Of a stretch of DNA of 64,000 nt, positions 1 through 25,949 are shown in pieces (the first letter of the stretch is position 1; every line of letters starts with the position of its first letter). The notes under the pieces are model-generated. The model had not been told where the DNA came from, did no database searches, and saw nothing but the letters and a program-made list of their open reading frames with translations. Origin of the DNA: Epinephelus fuscoguttatus (taxonomy: Eukaryota > Chordata > Actinopteri > Perciformes > Serranidae); assembly GCF_011397635.1 (NCBI RefSeq), contig NC_064759.1, positions 12,172,428-12,236,427 on the forward strand. Direction: 5' to 3'. The position numbers and the translations under genes were made by a program.

Positions 1-657
1 GTACTGCACCATAAAAAGCATAATTGAAAATTAGGAAGTACTTGTTTGAAGACATGAGGACTTTATTATCGTCTGTTTGAGGACATTGGGACTTCGGTAT
101 CGTTGACAATGTTTAGTTTTTTATACTTATCAGGTCCTACTGATCCCAACAAGCGAGGAGAAATTAAAACTGTACACCAAATAAAAGTTCAGGTCTCAGG
201 AGGATGTAGAACCCTCATTGTATTTTTTTTCTTTGCCTTTTTCTGTTTTTATTTAATGTTATTATTACTACTATTAGTTTTATTTATTGATGCTGTTTGT
301 GTTCCTATTTGCTTATTTTTGTTTACATGTGTGTGAGTGTTTGTTATAATTTTTCAATTGCTTTAATATGGCTTGTCAACATGGATGTATTTATTTTAAA
401 GAAAAGGCAGGACTTTTGTTTCATACATTTGGTATTCTACATGTTCTTTTCTATTTGTATAATGTTGACAAATTAATAAAAAGGTTGTTGAAAAAAACAT
501 ATAAGTGTTATCTTGTTTTTTAGCCACCATTTTATAATATTAGAATATTCACTGGGTGTGGATGATATTAATTAAAAGAAGAAAGTTCTCGCAGGAGAGG
601 TTGGTGATGCTTTCAAGGGCTGGTGTGCCTGTGCGCATGCGTGTGAGAGACTCTCAC
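1..657. other. Unassigned left edge, AT-rich non-coding sequence
   Basis: I see no supportable coding exon here. The sequence is AT-rich with runs of T and an AATAAA hexamer near 475, which could be the 3' end of a plus-strand transcript or retroelement entering from the left. From about 600 it becomes the intron following the membrane-protein exon at 658-743. The short open frames contain only low-complexity hydrophobic residues from T-rich DNA. Confidence 0.4.
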
Positions 658-1092
658 CTGAAGGCTCCGAAGCACACACTCCCAATCATGTAGAAAAGCG
701 AGTAAAATATGAGCAGACACAGCAGCAGGTTGAAGAGCACGGTCTGTGGGGTTGAGACAGAATATTTCACAATACGGTATTTTAATTTGTGTAATGAACA
801 ACATATGTTTTCCACGCAAACATGAACCTGGAGCTGCATATTGAAGGCGACCGGGCTGCAGTGGGAGGCAGACAGCGACTGTACACTGACCTGCTGCACT
901 CAGTGGAGATTATAATCCGCATTATTGCAAAAAAAATAAGCATCAGGCGTTACATATCTTGTCATATCCTCCTCACAATTTGATCGCAGATGATTCCCCC
1001 TCAGCCGATCCCGACTGACAGTCCACACACCACACATGACACCTTCACTGTCCTCTTACCTTCGAGTCGACCGCTTTGCTTTTGAATGCCAT
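658..1092 (-). CDS. Partial gene: N-terminus of a short membrane protein (unrecognised)
   Basis: Two minus-strand exons join in phase. Exon 1 (1092-1060) begins with ATG, encodes MAFKSKAVDSK and ends at a GTAAGA donor. Exon 2 (743-658) follows a pyrimidine-rich acceptor ending CAG and closes at GTGAGAG. Exon 2 encodes a strongly hydrophobic stretch of about 25 residues (TVLFNLLLCLLIFYSLFYMI, then GSVCFGAFR), which looks like a transmembrane helix after a short basic cytosolic N-terminus. The next exon would start in phase 2 and lies outside the window. I cannot assign a family. The upstream sequence (1093-1320) is moderately CpG-rich, as expected for a promoter. The splice-site quality and phase agreement make a real gene likely; the product is unknown. 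Confidence 0.55.
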
Positions 1093-2290
1093 CTCATTGT
1101 TTTTCCTTGATGTTACATTACAAAATAATCCAGGCTGCTGCAGCACGGTGCACGACCCCGTTAATCCCCCGGAAAACTGGACTTCTTCCGCCATCTAGCG
1201 ACAAACACGGGACACAAAACCAGCGCCGCCGCTTCTACAATACTGAACTCATTTCACCTCGTATCAGGGCGGCCTTTGTTGGCTCAAATAAAGACTTTCC
1301 TCTCCGTGTACCTGTTAGCTAACACCTGAACGTGCAGTCAGGGGTACTTTAATGTTTTCTGCCTAACCGGTGTCAATTGCATACAAAAAAATGGCTAAAA
1401 CGACGCTTAAAAATCTGCAGCTTTATTATACCGGAGAAACCATAACCGCCCTATGTGGGAGGGATTGAACACTACTGCAGGATAGCTGGGGATGATGTGC
1501 CTCAACATAACCATCAGCGACCCCACAAATACTTCAAATCAACCTAGAAACACCAGAAAGGAATAAGCACACAATCCTATTACTGAGTTAAATGGATTAG
1601 CTGTCACATTAAATCATACATGCAGTAATAGTATTTGAGGTGATGCCACACAGTCCGATACAGTGCCTGCATGCATGTTGGATTAAAGACAAAATGAAGC
1701 CATGTGGCTGCGTTTCTCTGTGTTAAATGTGTGTTTCATTAAGCTAAACTCAAATGTGCATTCATCCTGTACGACTTTATGTGCTGGATACGCACCAGCC
1801 GACATGACTGTGGATGTGTTTTAACGGACAAACCGGTCCAGATTGTTGTGTTGCGTCGTATTTGGGTCCTTTTAGGTTAATAAAATGCCACTTACAGGCC
1901 TGTGTGTTTAATCCTACTGTTAGCACCGGCGTTAACAAACTGATTATCGCTCGTGCTCGGGTTGCATGTACATATTTAAGCCATTTGGGAACTGAGGATG
2001 TTTTTTAACTGAAAGGGGGACAGGCAGTTTGACCAGAGGGGAACCAACCGCTCCTCAACGGTTATGGAAGACACTGCGGTCCCTGCGCTCCATTGAAATA
2101 CACTCAGTCGTACTTCTTTATGTGAATACTTCTGTGGCTGTTGCGAGCAAACCGTGGATATGAGCACCGGTCCATCGGTAGTGCTCGTTATATCGGTGCC
2201 GAACTGAGTTTTTGGGCGTGTTGTGAGAGTAAACAGGCCCGGTATTGACCACCGATAGTAAACTGAACTTTTCCGAGACCCAAAGTTGTC
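1093..2290. promoter_or_regulatory. Divergent intergenic region between the membrane-protein gene and l3mbtl
   Basis: About 1.2 kb separates the minus-strand ATG at 1092 from the probable first exon of l3mbtl. CpG dinucleotides are commoner at 1160-1300 and 2040-2320 than in surrounding introns, which suggests promoters at both ends, though not one shared core promoter. I see no TATA box in a convincing position. The central 1320-2000 shows no recognisable gene or repeat. Confidence 0.3.
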
Positions 2291-2359
2291 AGGCAGCGCA
2301 TCTTGCACGCATGCGCATCCTCCTATCCAGCTCTAAATAAGAGTTAAAACAGAAACGAG
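2291..2359 (+). other. l3mbtl: Candidate 5' untranslated exon of l3mbtl
   Basis: The first in-frame ATG of l3mbtl lies in an exon that starts with a splice acceptor at 5095, so an upstream non-coding exon is needed. A strong donor, AAACGAG followed by GTGAGTT, occurs at 2359/2360 downstream of a CpG-containing stretch. This would make intron 1 about 2.7 kb. The left boundary given is arbitrary. Other donors between 2359 and 3700 are possible, so this is inference. Confidence 0.35.
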
Positions 2360-3814
2360 GTGAGTTCCACATTTTTTTAAACAATACGGGCGTTAATACT
2401 CATTTATTGCCGCTAACAGTGGCGAAATTTGAAAAAGCGGCCTTCGTTTCGGTTATTGGCGTTAGTTCACATTATTTCCACTCTGATTTAAAACGGCGAG
2501 AATAAATCGTTTTTTTCAAGTTTCTATTGAAGAAATTAATCAAGCAACAATGTTGAAGCTCCTAACAGTGGCGCGGTGTTATTGCGACTGTGTGTGCTGT
2601 TGTGCGAAATGTTGACGTTTCGCGAAATGCGTTTTCCTATTGTTATTAACCGGGAAACTTATTTATTACAGATTGTCCTTAGCTGGCTGCATCCAGTCAC
2701 AATGCTATGGCTAGCCGTCTAGCAACCCCCAGTGCAGTTGAACGGAGCGGAGCTAGCTGGCTGTTAGCTTCGTGTCAGCGCTAGCTAGCAACCTGGGCTG
2801 ACATTCCGTGACAAGGGGAAAGTGAAGAAAATAAGTCGAGTGGCGGAAAACACAAAGTCAGGAAATTATACAGCAAGCGTTTGCTTTTGTTCGACGCGTA
2901 GCGGCTTTGCATGATTTGTTTAAATGGGTAACTTGAGTAATTTACATAGTTTAAACGTGTTGGTGGCCTCTTCCTATGCTCCGCCATTTTGTATAAGACG
3001 AATGCTAATCATGGGCGCTCCTACATTCACTTTATTTATGGCTAGAATAAAACTGAGGCATCAAGTGCAAACTCAAACTTAATCAAGATCCATCAGCTCG
3101 GGCTGTTGTCTACTTTTCGCATGCTTATGAGCACCATGCAAACAGAAAATATCACCTTAATTCAGTGTTGAACATGCGTCAAGACTAAAACGTTAGATCG
3201 AAATATTAGTCGCCTTGAAACGCTTTTAAGTTTGGCCAGTCAGTGCAGAAAACAGTGTTCTCTTTAAAACGGATAACCAAATCACCCTCTCACTTGTTCA
3301 TAACCAGGCAAACAGCCGGTTTTAGGAGATACTGTTAAAACAAGGAAAAGATGAACTTGTGTGGTTAACTTCAAGTTGAGACATCTTTCCCCATGTTTGT
3401 CAATGGTCCTGGTGAAGGTTCACTCTAATGGGGCCGTTTGTGCACGTATTCCCCTGTTAGTTGACCAGCAAAACAATATTATTATTGACTGTTTTGTCTG
3501 AAATCGAAGTGCATGGTGTATCCTGCAAGCCAGCACACAGTCGCCATCCAGCGGTGATGTCCGGCAATGCTGTTTACAAGTGCAGGTAGAAACTGCATTT
3601 GACGTTTGGGAGCACTTCGTAGGTAAAGCCATGCAGGGGGCTGCTTCGCTGGGATTATCACACACAGTCAGCACAGTAGACGGAGAACAACGCCATAATA
3701 TGAGACAAAGATGTGGACTGAACCTTCTTTAATCAACCTCTGTTACATTTTGAACATCTGTAATGTTGTTGTGTCAGTTTTCATCATGTGGCAGTGTCTT
3801 TGGTATTTGTTTTA
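2360..3814 (+). other. Probable l3mbtl intron 1, part before the Tc1 insertion
   Basis: I see no exon-like block or recognised repeat in this 1.45 kb stretch. The first 600 bp remain CpG-containing, as is common for the start of intron 1 behind a promoter. The second half is ordinary AT-rich sequence. It ends at the TA dinucleotide where the transposon begins. Confidence 0.35.
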
Positions 3815-3816
3815 TA

Positions 3817-5078
3817 CACTGCCTGGCCAAAAAAAAAAGTCGCCACCTGGATTTAACTAAGCAAATAGGTACGAGCCTCCTATTGGATAATTACTGCATG
3901 GGCGATTATCTTTCAGCTGGCAACAAGTTATTTAACCCCAACTGGTGCAATGAGTTGCTTCTCATTTCCTAAACAACCATGTCAAAAGACACATCCCGTG
4001 GTCGTGGAAAAGATGTTAGTCTGTTTGAGAAGGGTCAAATCATTGGCATGCATCAAGCAGAGAAAACATCTAAGGAGATTGCAGAAACTACTAAAATTGG
4101 GTTAAGAACTGTCCAACGCATTATTAAAAACTGGAAGGGTAGTGGGGACCCATCGTCTTCGAGGAAGAAATGTGGCCGGAAAAAAATCCTCAATGATCGT
4201 GATCGGCGATCACTTAAACGTTTGGTGAGATCAAATCGAAGAAAAACAACAGTAGAACTCAGGGCTATGTTTAATAGTAAAGTAAGAGCATTTCCACACG
4301 CACAATGCGAAGGGAACTCAAGGGATTGGGACTGAACAGCTATGTAGCCTTAAGAAAACCACTAATCAGTGAGGCTAGCCAGAAAAAAAGGCTTCAATTT
4401 GCTAGGGAGCATAAAGATTGGACTCTGGAGCAATGGAAGAAGGTCATGTGGTCTGATGAGTCCAGATTTACCCTGTTCCAGAGTGATGGGCACATCAGGG
4501 TAAGAAGAGAGGCAGATGAAGTGATGCACCCATCATGCCTAGTGCCTACTGTACAAGCCTGTGGGGGCAGTGTTATGATCTGGGGTTGCTGCAGTTGGTC
4601 AGGTCTAGGTTCAGCAACAGTATGTGCTCAAAGAATGAGGTCAGCTGACTACCTGAATATACTGAATGACCAGGTTATTCCATCAATGGATTTTTTGGCA
4701 CGGGCATATTCCAAGATGACAATGCCAGGATTCATCGGGTTCAAATTGTGAAAGACTGGTTCAGGGAGCATGAGACATCATTTTCACACATGGATTGGCC
4801 ACCACAGAGTCCAGACCTTAACCCCATTAAGAATCTTTGGGATGTGCTGGAGAAGGCTTTGCGCAGTGGTCAGACTCTACCATCATCAATGCAAGATCTT
4901 GGTGAAAAATTAATGCAACACTGGATGGAAATAAATCTTGTGACATTGCAGAAGCTTATCGAAACAATGCCACAGCGAATGCGTGCCGTAATCAAAGCTA
5001 AAGGCGGTCCAATGAAATATTAGAGTGTATGACTTTTTTTTTTTTTTTGGTGGTGACTTTTTTTTTGGCCAGGCAGTG
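3817..5078 (+). mobile_element. Tc1/mariner-like DNA transposon, full length but decayed
   Basis: A 1262 bp element is flanked by TA target duplications (3815-3816 and 5079-5080). Its terminal inverted repeats begin CACTGCCTGGCC and run into A-rich (left) and T-rich (right) tracts, then match again across GTCGCCACC/GGTGGTGAC. The interior carries a plus-strand Tc1-like transposase that is no longer intact. The right end lies 16 bp upstream of the first coding exon of l3mbtl, in the same orientation as that gene. Confidence 0.92.
3979..5023 (+). pseudogene. Broken Tc1-like transposase
   Basis: The coding remnant occupies three frames: 3979-4335 carries the helix-turn-helix DNA-binding part (ISKEIAETT-type helix, then a basic linker GRKKIL), 4305-4751 the first part of the DDE catalytic core including WSDESRFTLF, and 4748-5023 the C-terminal part with [10 protein letters not shown]. 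At least two frameshifts separate them, so no functional transposase is made. The third catalytic acidic residue is also changed: the family motif NPIENLW reads NPIKNLW, with an AAG codon near 4830. The region of the second aspartate is disrupted too. The element could only move if helped in trans. Confidence 0.88.
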
Positions 5079-5118
5079 TATTTCATCTTTGCAGGTTGGG
5101 GATATCAGAGGAGTGGGA

Positions 5119-19735
<14,617 letters not shown>

Positions 19736-21030
19736 GACCGGACTCTCAGGAGGAATCGCTCCCTCTTCACTGGTTTCATCAACACTCAGCTAAAGACATT
19801 TTGATAAAATCAGCCAGAACAGTTTTCATGTGTCGAGCTCTGCAACAGTGCAGCTACACGAAACAAGTGGAAGCCATCATCTCTACAAACGTCCATCCCT
19901 CCCCCCTCTCCCTCTCCCTCTCCCTCTCCCTCCTCTCTCCATGATGGACAGTACAGATCACCCTGAGGGAGAGTTTTACATGAGGATTCCTTGACTTATA
20001 TCGTGTTTGTTTACTGAATCATTTAAAAAAAAAAAAAAGAACTACAGGCACCTTCAATGCTTCTTAATATTGTACAGATTATGGATTGGATCTAGTGTCA
20101 TGATTCTGTTGCGTTTCCTGTTTTATTTGAACTGTAATGGTGCTTGAGCTCAGAGCAGATGGAACAAGAGCGATTGTGCTTTGTTGCATTTTACCAGGCA
20201 ACAGATACTTTTTTTTTTTTTAAGCTGCAAAATACAATCGTTAGGTGGCGAGAGGTTTTTAAAAATGTGAAACCCAGTGGAGCAGAAGCACTATGTAGTT
20301 CAGCCTGTAGATGGTGCGAGTGGGCCGCTCCACAGGCCCGAAGGCAAAGGAGTTTGATTAAATTGGAGTTGGCTGGAGCTTAGATTGAATGGGGGATGGT
20401 AAAGACTTTGTGTGTGTGTTTGTGTGTGCAAATGTGACTAAGAGTGTTTGAGAAATGAGGGTGCAATTTCCCACCAGCCTGCGTGTGTTTTCCTTTTCTG
20501 GTCAGAGGATTGTTTCGTGACGAGCAGGGCTAAGGGCTAAATGTTAAATCAAGGAAACGTGCAGTCTTTTAAGGTGGAACAAGACAACGAAACAGCTCTG
20601 TTCTTCTTTCTCTGCTTTCTCGTTTGGAACGGCACATGGATACGAATGTTAAAAACAACAGCTTTTAGTTGTTTTGTTGATATCTTTGTTTGGTTTAAAA
20701 TAACCTGTCATTCATAATGTAAATAATATACAGCTACAACAGGACTGTCCTCCCTCCCTCCCTAACAGAGTTTACTCCTGCTTGGTTATGCAAAGGCTTG
20801 ACATCTGTCCACAGGGAAGGACATTGTGACAGTGGACTGGAAACTACGAGCCTCAATTCATACAAAGATTTTGAGAAAAAAAAAGAGGAAGCGAAACATT
20901 GTCAGTGTCTGTGTAAATGCAAACTGCTTTTATTTATGTATTCTAATTTAAAGGGGAATGGTACGCTGTTTTTGGCTCCAAGGCAAGCTGCGGCTGTTTG
21001 ATGGAAAATGTGTGAATGGGTGAAAATAAA
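19736..21030 (+). other. l3mbtl: l3mbtl 3' UTR with poly(A) signal
   Basis: The stop codon TAA ends at 19735 after ...LKNADEE. The following 1.3 kb has no splice structure and ends with AATAAA at 21025-21030, so it is read as a long terminal UTR. It contains a (CTCCCT)n low-complexity run at about 19900-19940. The poly(A) choice is inference; other AATAAA-like sites were not ruled out. Confidence 0.6.
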
Positions 21031-21179
21031 TGAGATGCACACTGTCTGCTGTCCTCATTTAACCTCAGTCATCACACACACACACGCACAGATAATGTGT
21101 AACTGCGGTCTTTATCTGTACCTGTTTTTATTTATTTATTTACGCAAGTGGAAAACACGTTCACTCAGGAAGTACTTAA

Positions 21180-23024
21180 AGGAACAGTTCACCCCAAAAT
21201 ATTCTCCCTCCTACTGGCTTTTTATGAATCTAGATTTTTTCTGGCATGAGCTTCCGAGTGTTGGCGATATCGGCCGTAGACATGTCTGCCTTCTCTTCAG
21301 TTTCATAGAGCCAGAGCTGATGGAGCGGCTTACTCAAGATAATCCACAGATAATTTCTTTCAACCAAACTACACCCACCAACTGTATCAGCGCACAGAAG
21401 GAAGTGTGCATCTGTTCATGGACGAGAGGCTCGTGCTCGAGCTGTAGCTACCTCACTAGGTGTCCAAGCAGTAGATGCACACTTCCTTCTATGCAGTGAT
21501 TCGGTTGGTGGGTGTAGTTCAGTACACAGGAAATAAATCCCACTGTGGAGAAAACCCCAGCCTCAGACAACAGTTTCAGACGCCGTTAAGGCATATACAC
21601 TCCAGAGTCAGTTTCATAGAGGAAGAAACAGGTTGATTTATACCCAGCAACACTATGAATCACGCAGTCCCATAATGGATGAACAAGGCAAAGAAACACA
21701 TCAGCCCAGTGCAAGAAGAGCTCACAAGCTACGCCCTCAAGTGTTAAATGTTGACAGGAGCGATGTAGTACACAGGGCCCCAACAGGAGGGAGGGGAGGC
21801 CTCGAAAAACATGGAATAAAAAGTGGTTTTGTTTGCAATTTAACTAAGTGCTGGCCTTAACTAAATTAAAACTGTCTGAACAATCCAGTTCAAAATGGTG
21901 GAAGCTCTCTGAGGACCCTCTCAAGCTTAAAGGGGAACACCACCTCAGAATTCTAATATATTATTCCCATGGCCTAGGGAAGTTTAATCAATATTTGTGA
22001 AGTTGAGCTGCTCTCTCTCAAAGCCAGGCACCAGAGAGGTACGTCTTAAACTTGTGATGTCATCATGTGTAAAGTCTGGAGCTGCTCCATAGTCTGCTCC
22101 ATAGTGGACCCAAAGAAAGATTTTTTAAATACTTAAATGAGCTTTATTCTGTTATAGTGTTCTCAGTTCTGACATCAATCTCATCTAGAACAGTGGTTCC
22201 TAACTGGTTGGTCGTGGGTCCATTCTGAATGGACCTCAAGTGACTCATTAACATGTCAAGTTTGTAAAAAACACACTTTATGTTTAAGTACAGTAAATTT
22301 CCAGCACAGAGCTTTTATTTTGAAGTGCCGTTTCCTGCTGTAGAGTGAGTGACTAATGGACAGCTACACATGCATGATGCTAAATACATTAAAGTGTGGA
22401 CTTTGAACCAATGACTAAGGAGAAATCTGGACCCTGGTGCTGGACCAGTTGGAAGCAACTCTAGACGTGATACCTATGACATCACAAATTTGAGTTTTAG
22501 CACTGTAGCTTTTGGCTTTGGCAGAGTTGGCCGATTTTTCTAATATTTTTGGACTGTCTGAGACCACAGGAATAACGTATGAATTTTGAAATAGGGTGAA
22601 GTTTCCCTTTAAAGCTGCAAAATGTTTTAGTCTGCCCCTGCACTAGGATTCATCTCAAAATGCAGCTGGCACTGAGTGAGACACTGGTCGTGCTGCTGGA
22701 GCCCAGAATTAGGTGCTATGTCTCTGGCTACACAGCAAACCCCAGTTCAGATTCCCCCTGATTACTTATCAAACTGTCCAATACTACTCAAACTGCATAC
22801 GTCAAGGTCTGTGGACCATCTTGAGTAACCAGGTAACTGAGTTTTTTCTTTGAGCACCACAAGCCAAGTGCCATCTAGTTCCATTATACTGGAGAGAAGG
22901 CAGACATCTCTGTGGCCGATACTGCCAACACTCAGCAACTCACACCAAAACAATCTAGACTGATAAACAGCACTACAGGTAAGAGGACAAATATGTATGT
23001 CTGATTTGGGGGTGAACTGTCCCT
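21180..23024. mobile_element. TTAA-flanked fold-back element
   Basis: TTAA lies at both ends (21176-21179 and 23025-23028). The termini are AGGAACAGTTCACCCC and GGGGGTGAACTGTCCCT. The inverted arms extend more than 120 bp (both contain TCTAGATT, AGTGTTGG, TATCGGCC, ATGTCTGCCTTCTCT). A further internal hairpin at about 21370-21510 pairs ACACCCACCAACTGTATCAG with its near complement. TTAA duplications fit Kolobok or piggyBac-type elements. No transposase is present. Confidence 0.8.
21931..22608. mobile_element. TTAA-flanked MITE nested inside the fold-back element
   Basis: A 678 bp element with termini AGGGGAACACCACC and GGTGAAGTTTCCCT, flanked by TTAA (21927-21930 and 22609-22612). It lies within the element at 21180-23024 and so inserted later. 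Similar terminal trinucleotides (AGG...CCT) and identical target choice suggest the same transposase class mobilised both. Confidence 0.75.
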
Positions 23025-24012
23025 TTAATGCATTTCTGAGGTACAGTAGTTTGACAAAACAACTCAAGGTCCACAGCTTTTGTTCTGGAGCTTTAAGAGT
23101 ATCACAGACTTCAGCAGCAGATGGAGTTTCTTTAGTTATAATGAAGATTAAGTAGCTCTTAAAGTTTAATTTACAGCTCTTGTACTGAAGGACATCTTGT
23201 CCGTGTTGGCTTCAAAGTTAAACATCAAAGTGAGAGGTGGAAAGTAACATCGTACACGCTTTACAACACAATTTATAAGATTAAATCAACTGTTTAATCT
23301 AGGTCGCTCTACGTGGACAGCAACTAACGGTTACAATCTGATACCATATTACAAATTACATGTGAGCAAATAACTGACGATGTAGCAAAGGAAGACTCAC
23401 ACACAGAAGAAAAACAGATTCAGACTGAAGGCTGGATTTCCAAAATCTCTATTTTACATGTTCCAGGGCTGCACAGACAGATGAATAATGTGCAAATGTG
23501 CATAAAGTGCAAATGTTTCAGTCCATTTTGCACTGAGGAAAGTCAAACATGGGTCGAAATGCACTTTTTGCACATTTTTTTCACTGTCTGTGCAGCCCTG
23601 CAACATGTAAAATACCAAGTTTTTAAATCCAGACTTCAGTCTGAATCTTCTTTTGCTCTGTGTGCGAGTCTTCCTTTGTCACATTGTGACATTTCTCTGA
23701 CTTCTGCACCAGAAAAGAAGATTAAGATAGTTTATTAAGGTGCAGCTTATTCCATCCTTACCAAAAATTGACATGCATATGTGAATTAATAAAAAGGTAA
23801 TTCCAATCAACCGAACATATATGACATCAACTCAGCTTCCTGTTTACCAAGATTTTCACTGACTTTCCGAGTTGTTGTTCCAAATGTTTACAACTTTTCC
23901 GACACCACATGAATGCAGAGTTAATCATCTCACAACTCCCCTCAATATATGACCCCTTAGATGGGCTCTGACTTCTAGGTTGAGAGCTACTAGACTTCAC
24001 CACCTAACTATA

Positions 24013-24485
24013 CACTAACCAGCCACTTTATAAGGGGAACCTTGATAGTACCATGTTGGCCCCCTTTTTTGCTTTCAGAACTGCCTTGATTCTTTGTGGC
24101 ATAGATTCAACAAGGTGCTGGAAACAAGGGTGGTTATTTGAGTTCCTGTTGCCTTTCTATCATCTTGAACCAGTCTGGCCATTCTCTTCTGACCTCTGGC
24201 ACCAACAAGGTATTTTCATCCAGAGAACTGCTGCTCACTGGATATTTTCTCTTTTTGGGACCATCCTCTGTAAACCCTAGAGATGGTTGTGTGTGAAAAT
24301 CCCAGTAAATACTCAGACCGGCCTGTCTGGCACCAACAACCATTTCTCGGTTTGAACTTCAGCAGGTCGTCTTCACCATGTCTACATGCCTTAATGCACT
24401 GAGTTGCTGCCATGTGATTGGCAGATTAGCTATTTGCATTAATGAGCATTTGAACAGGTGTACCTAATAAAGTGGCCAGTGAGTG
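24013..24485 (-). mobile_element. Internally deleted Tc1-like element
   Basis: TA-flanked. The right end reads CACTCACTGGCCACTTTATT on the minus strand and the left end is its imperfect mirror (ACTAACCAGCCACTTTATAA). Inside, minus-strand sequence keeps the 5' UTR and N-terminal transposase fragment (VVGARQAGLSIY) and the C-terminal end (HLVESMPQRIKAVLKAK-like), with the middle lost. A solo end of the same family occurs at about 33725-33758. Confidence 0.8.
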
Positions 24486-24639
24486 TATATAAAGTAATTA
24501 AAAGTAGCTCCAACCCAGCAGCTAAACACAGTAAAATGCTCCCAACACAGTAATGCATCGTCAGTATTAACAATCTAATGATGTCATATGATAATTTATC
24601 AGTCACACTGCAGAAGCAGTTCTTTTACTTTTGATACTT

Positions 24640-24782
24640 AAAGGAAAATTTAAATAATACTTAAGTATTTTTACTGGAGTAAAATTTTGAATACAGGTCT
24701 TTTACTTGCAATGGAGTATTTTTAGATTGTTGTTTTGGTACATTTACTAAAGTAAATAATCCGAATACTTCCTCCACCACAT
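24640..24782 (-). repeat. Dispersed AAGTA-rich repeat (partial)
   Basis: On the minus strand this begins GGTGGAGGAAGTATTCGGAT and continues with repeated ACTTTAGTAAATGTACC and AAAAGACCTGTATTC blocks, a motif common in teleost repeats. A related AAGTACTTTAAGTACC-type patch lies at about 56110-56235. Confidence 0.45.
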
Positions 24783-25436
24783 TTAGTTTGAGGAAAAAAA
24801 TCAAACTCAAGGTCAGTTTACTAACTTTTCCCAGAATGTTCATCTGTATTAAAAATGGATGAGGTGGTTTACTCAGCTGTCAACATCAGAGCGTATGTGC
24901 GTAGAGTCATATCGGCATGAAGCTCCAGAGCTGTATGTTTTGTTTAAACAGATAGCTCTAAACATTGAACTGTAGCTACCTCAGTGTTGTGACCCACATT
25001 TTCTGTAAATTTGTTGGGGACAGGATGTTGCAATGTGGTTGCAACCCTCAAACTGGCTGGTTGTGTACTGCTTATATGTGATGACCCACATGCAAACAGG
25101 CAACAAACCAGAGTGCTGTGTGGGCCGTATCTGGCTAACAGCTGGCTGCTGCTCAACCTAAAACCACCATGCTGTGTATTTGTTACACCTGTTCTCTATG
25201 CAACGAGCTGGAAGTCACATTAATGCGGACAAGTGGTATGGGCCATAGCTGTTGGCCCAAATCTGGTCCAAGTGACACCTGTTGCCATTGAAACTGTGCC
25301 ATGGCTACCAAAAATGGCCCAGATAGACGTGAGCCAGAATGTAGTAAATGAAACCATGTCACACACATTTTGTGAGCACTGCTATGGATTTTACAACTTA
25401 AAAGAATTGTCCACTCCAGGCAGTAATTGAAATATA

Positions 25437-25605
25437 CAGTGATAAGCCAAAACATTAAAACCACTGACAGGTGAAGTGAATAACTTTGATTATTTTGTTG
25501 CGGACCAAGAACCCCCCCTCATGGCAACAGCACTCCCCAGTGGCAGTGGCCCCCCAGCAGGATAATGCACCATGCCACACTGCCACTGTCAGACTCAGAC
25601 AGTTT
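25437..25605 (+). mobile_element. Tc1-like relic, left end and internal fragment
   Basis: Starts CAGTGATAAGCCAAAACATT after TA, a known style of Tc1 terminus. It continues with AAACCACTGACAGGTGAAG, then jumps to AGCAGGATAATGCACCATGC, which corresponds to the second catalytic-aspartate region (DN) of Tc1-like transposases. Most of the element is missing. Confidence 0.65.
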
Positions 25606-25949
25606 AAAATAATAAAAAATTGATGCAGAAGACGCAGAGATGTCGTCTTTTTTCATTCCACACATTCTTCTTCTCTTGTCAAAACTGCATTAACTGCAAT
25701 GCAATGCAACCGTAGTTGCGTAACGCAGCCTCGAGCCACGTGCCTCAGGCAGAGATGAAAAGCGGGCTACAGTCCAAGGTCTGGTGAGCTCCCCTCTTTC
25801 TAACTCCCCATCCACAAATCCTTTTCACTGTCAAACTTGTAGTCTTCAGGCCCAACAGCACTGACTCTACTAAGTGACACCACTCTATGTAATTTAGCAG
25901 GCGTCATCATGCAGTTCCCTCTGGAGCAAACAGCAACCTCCAGGGCTAA

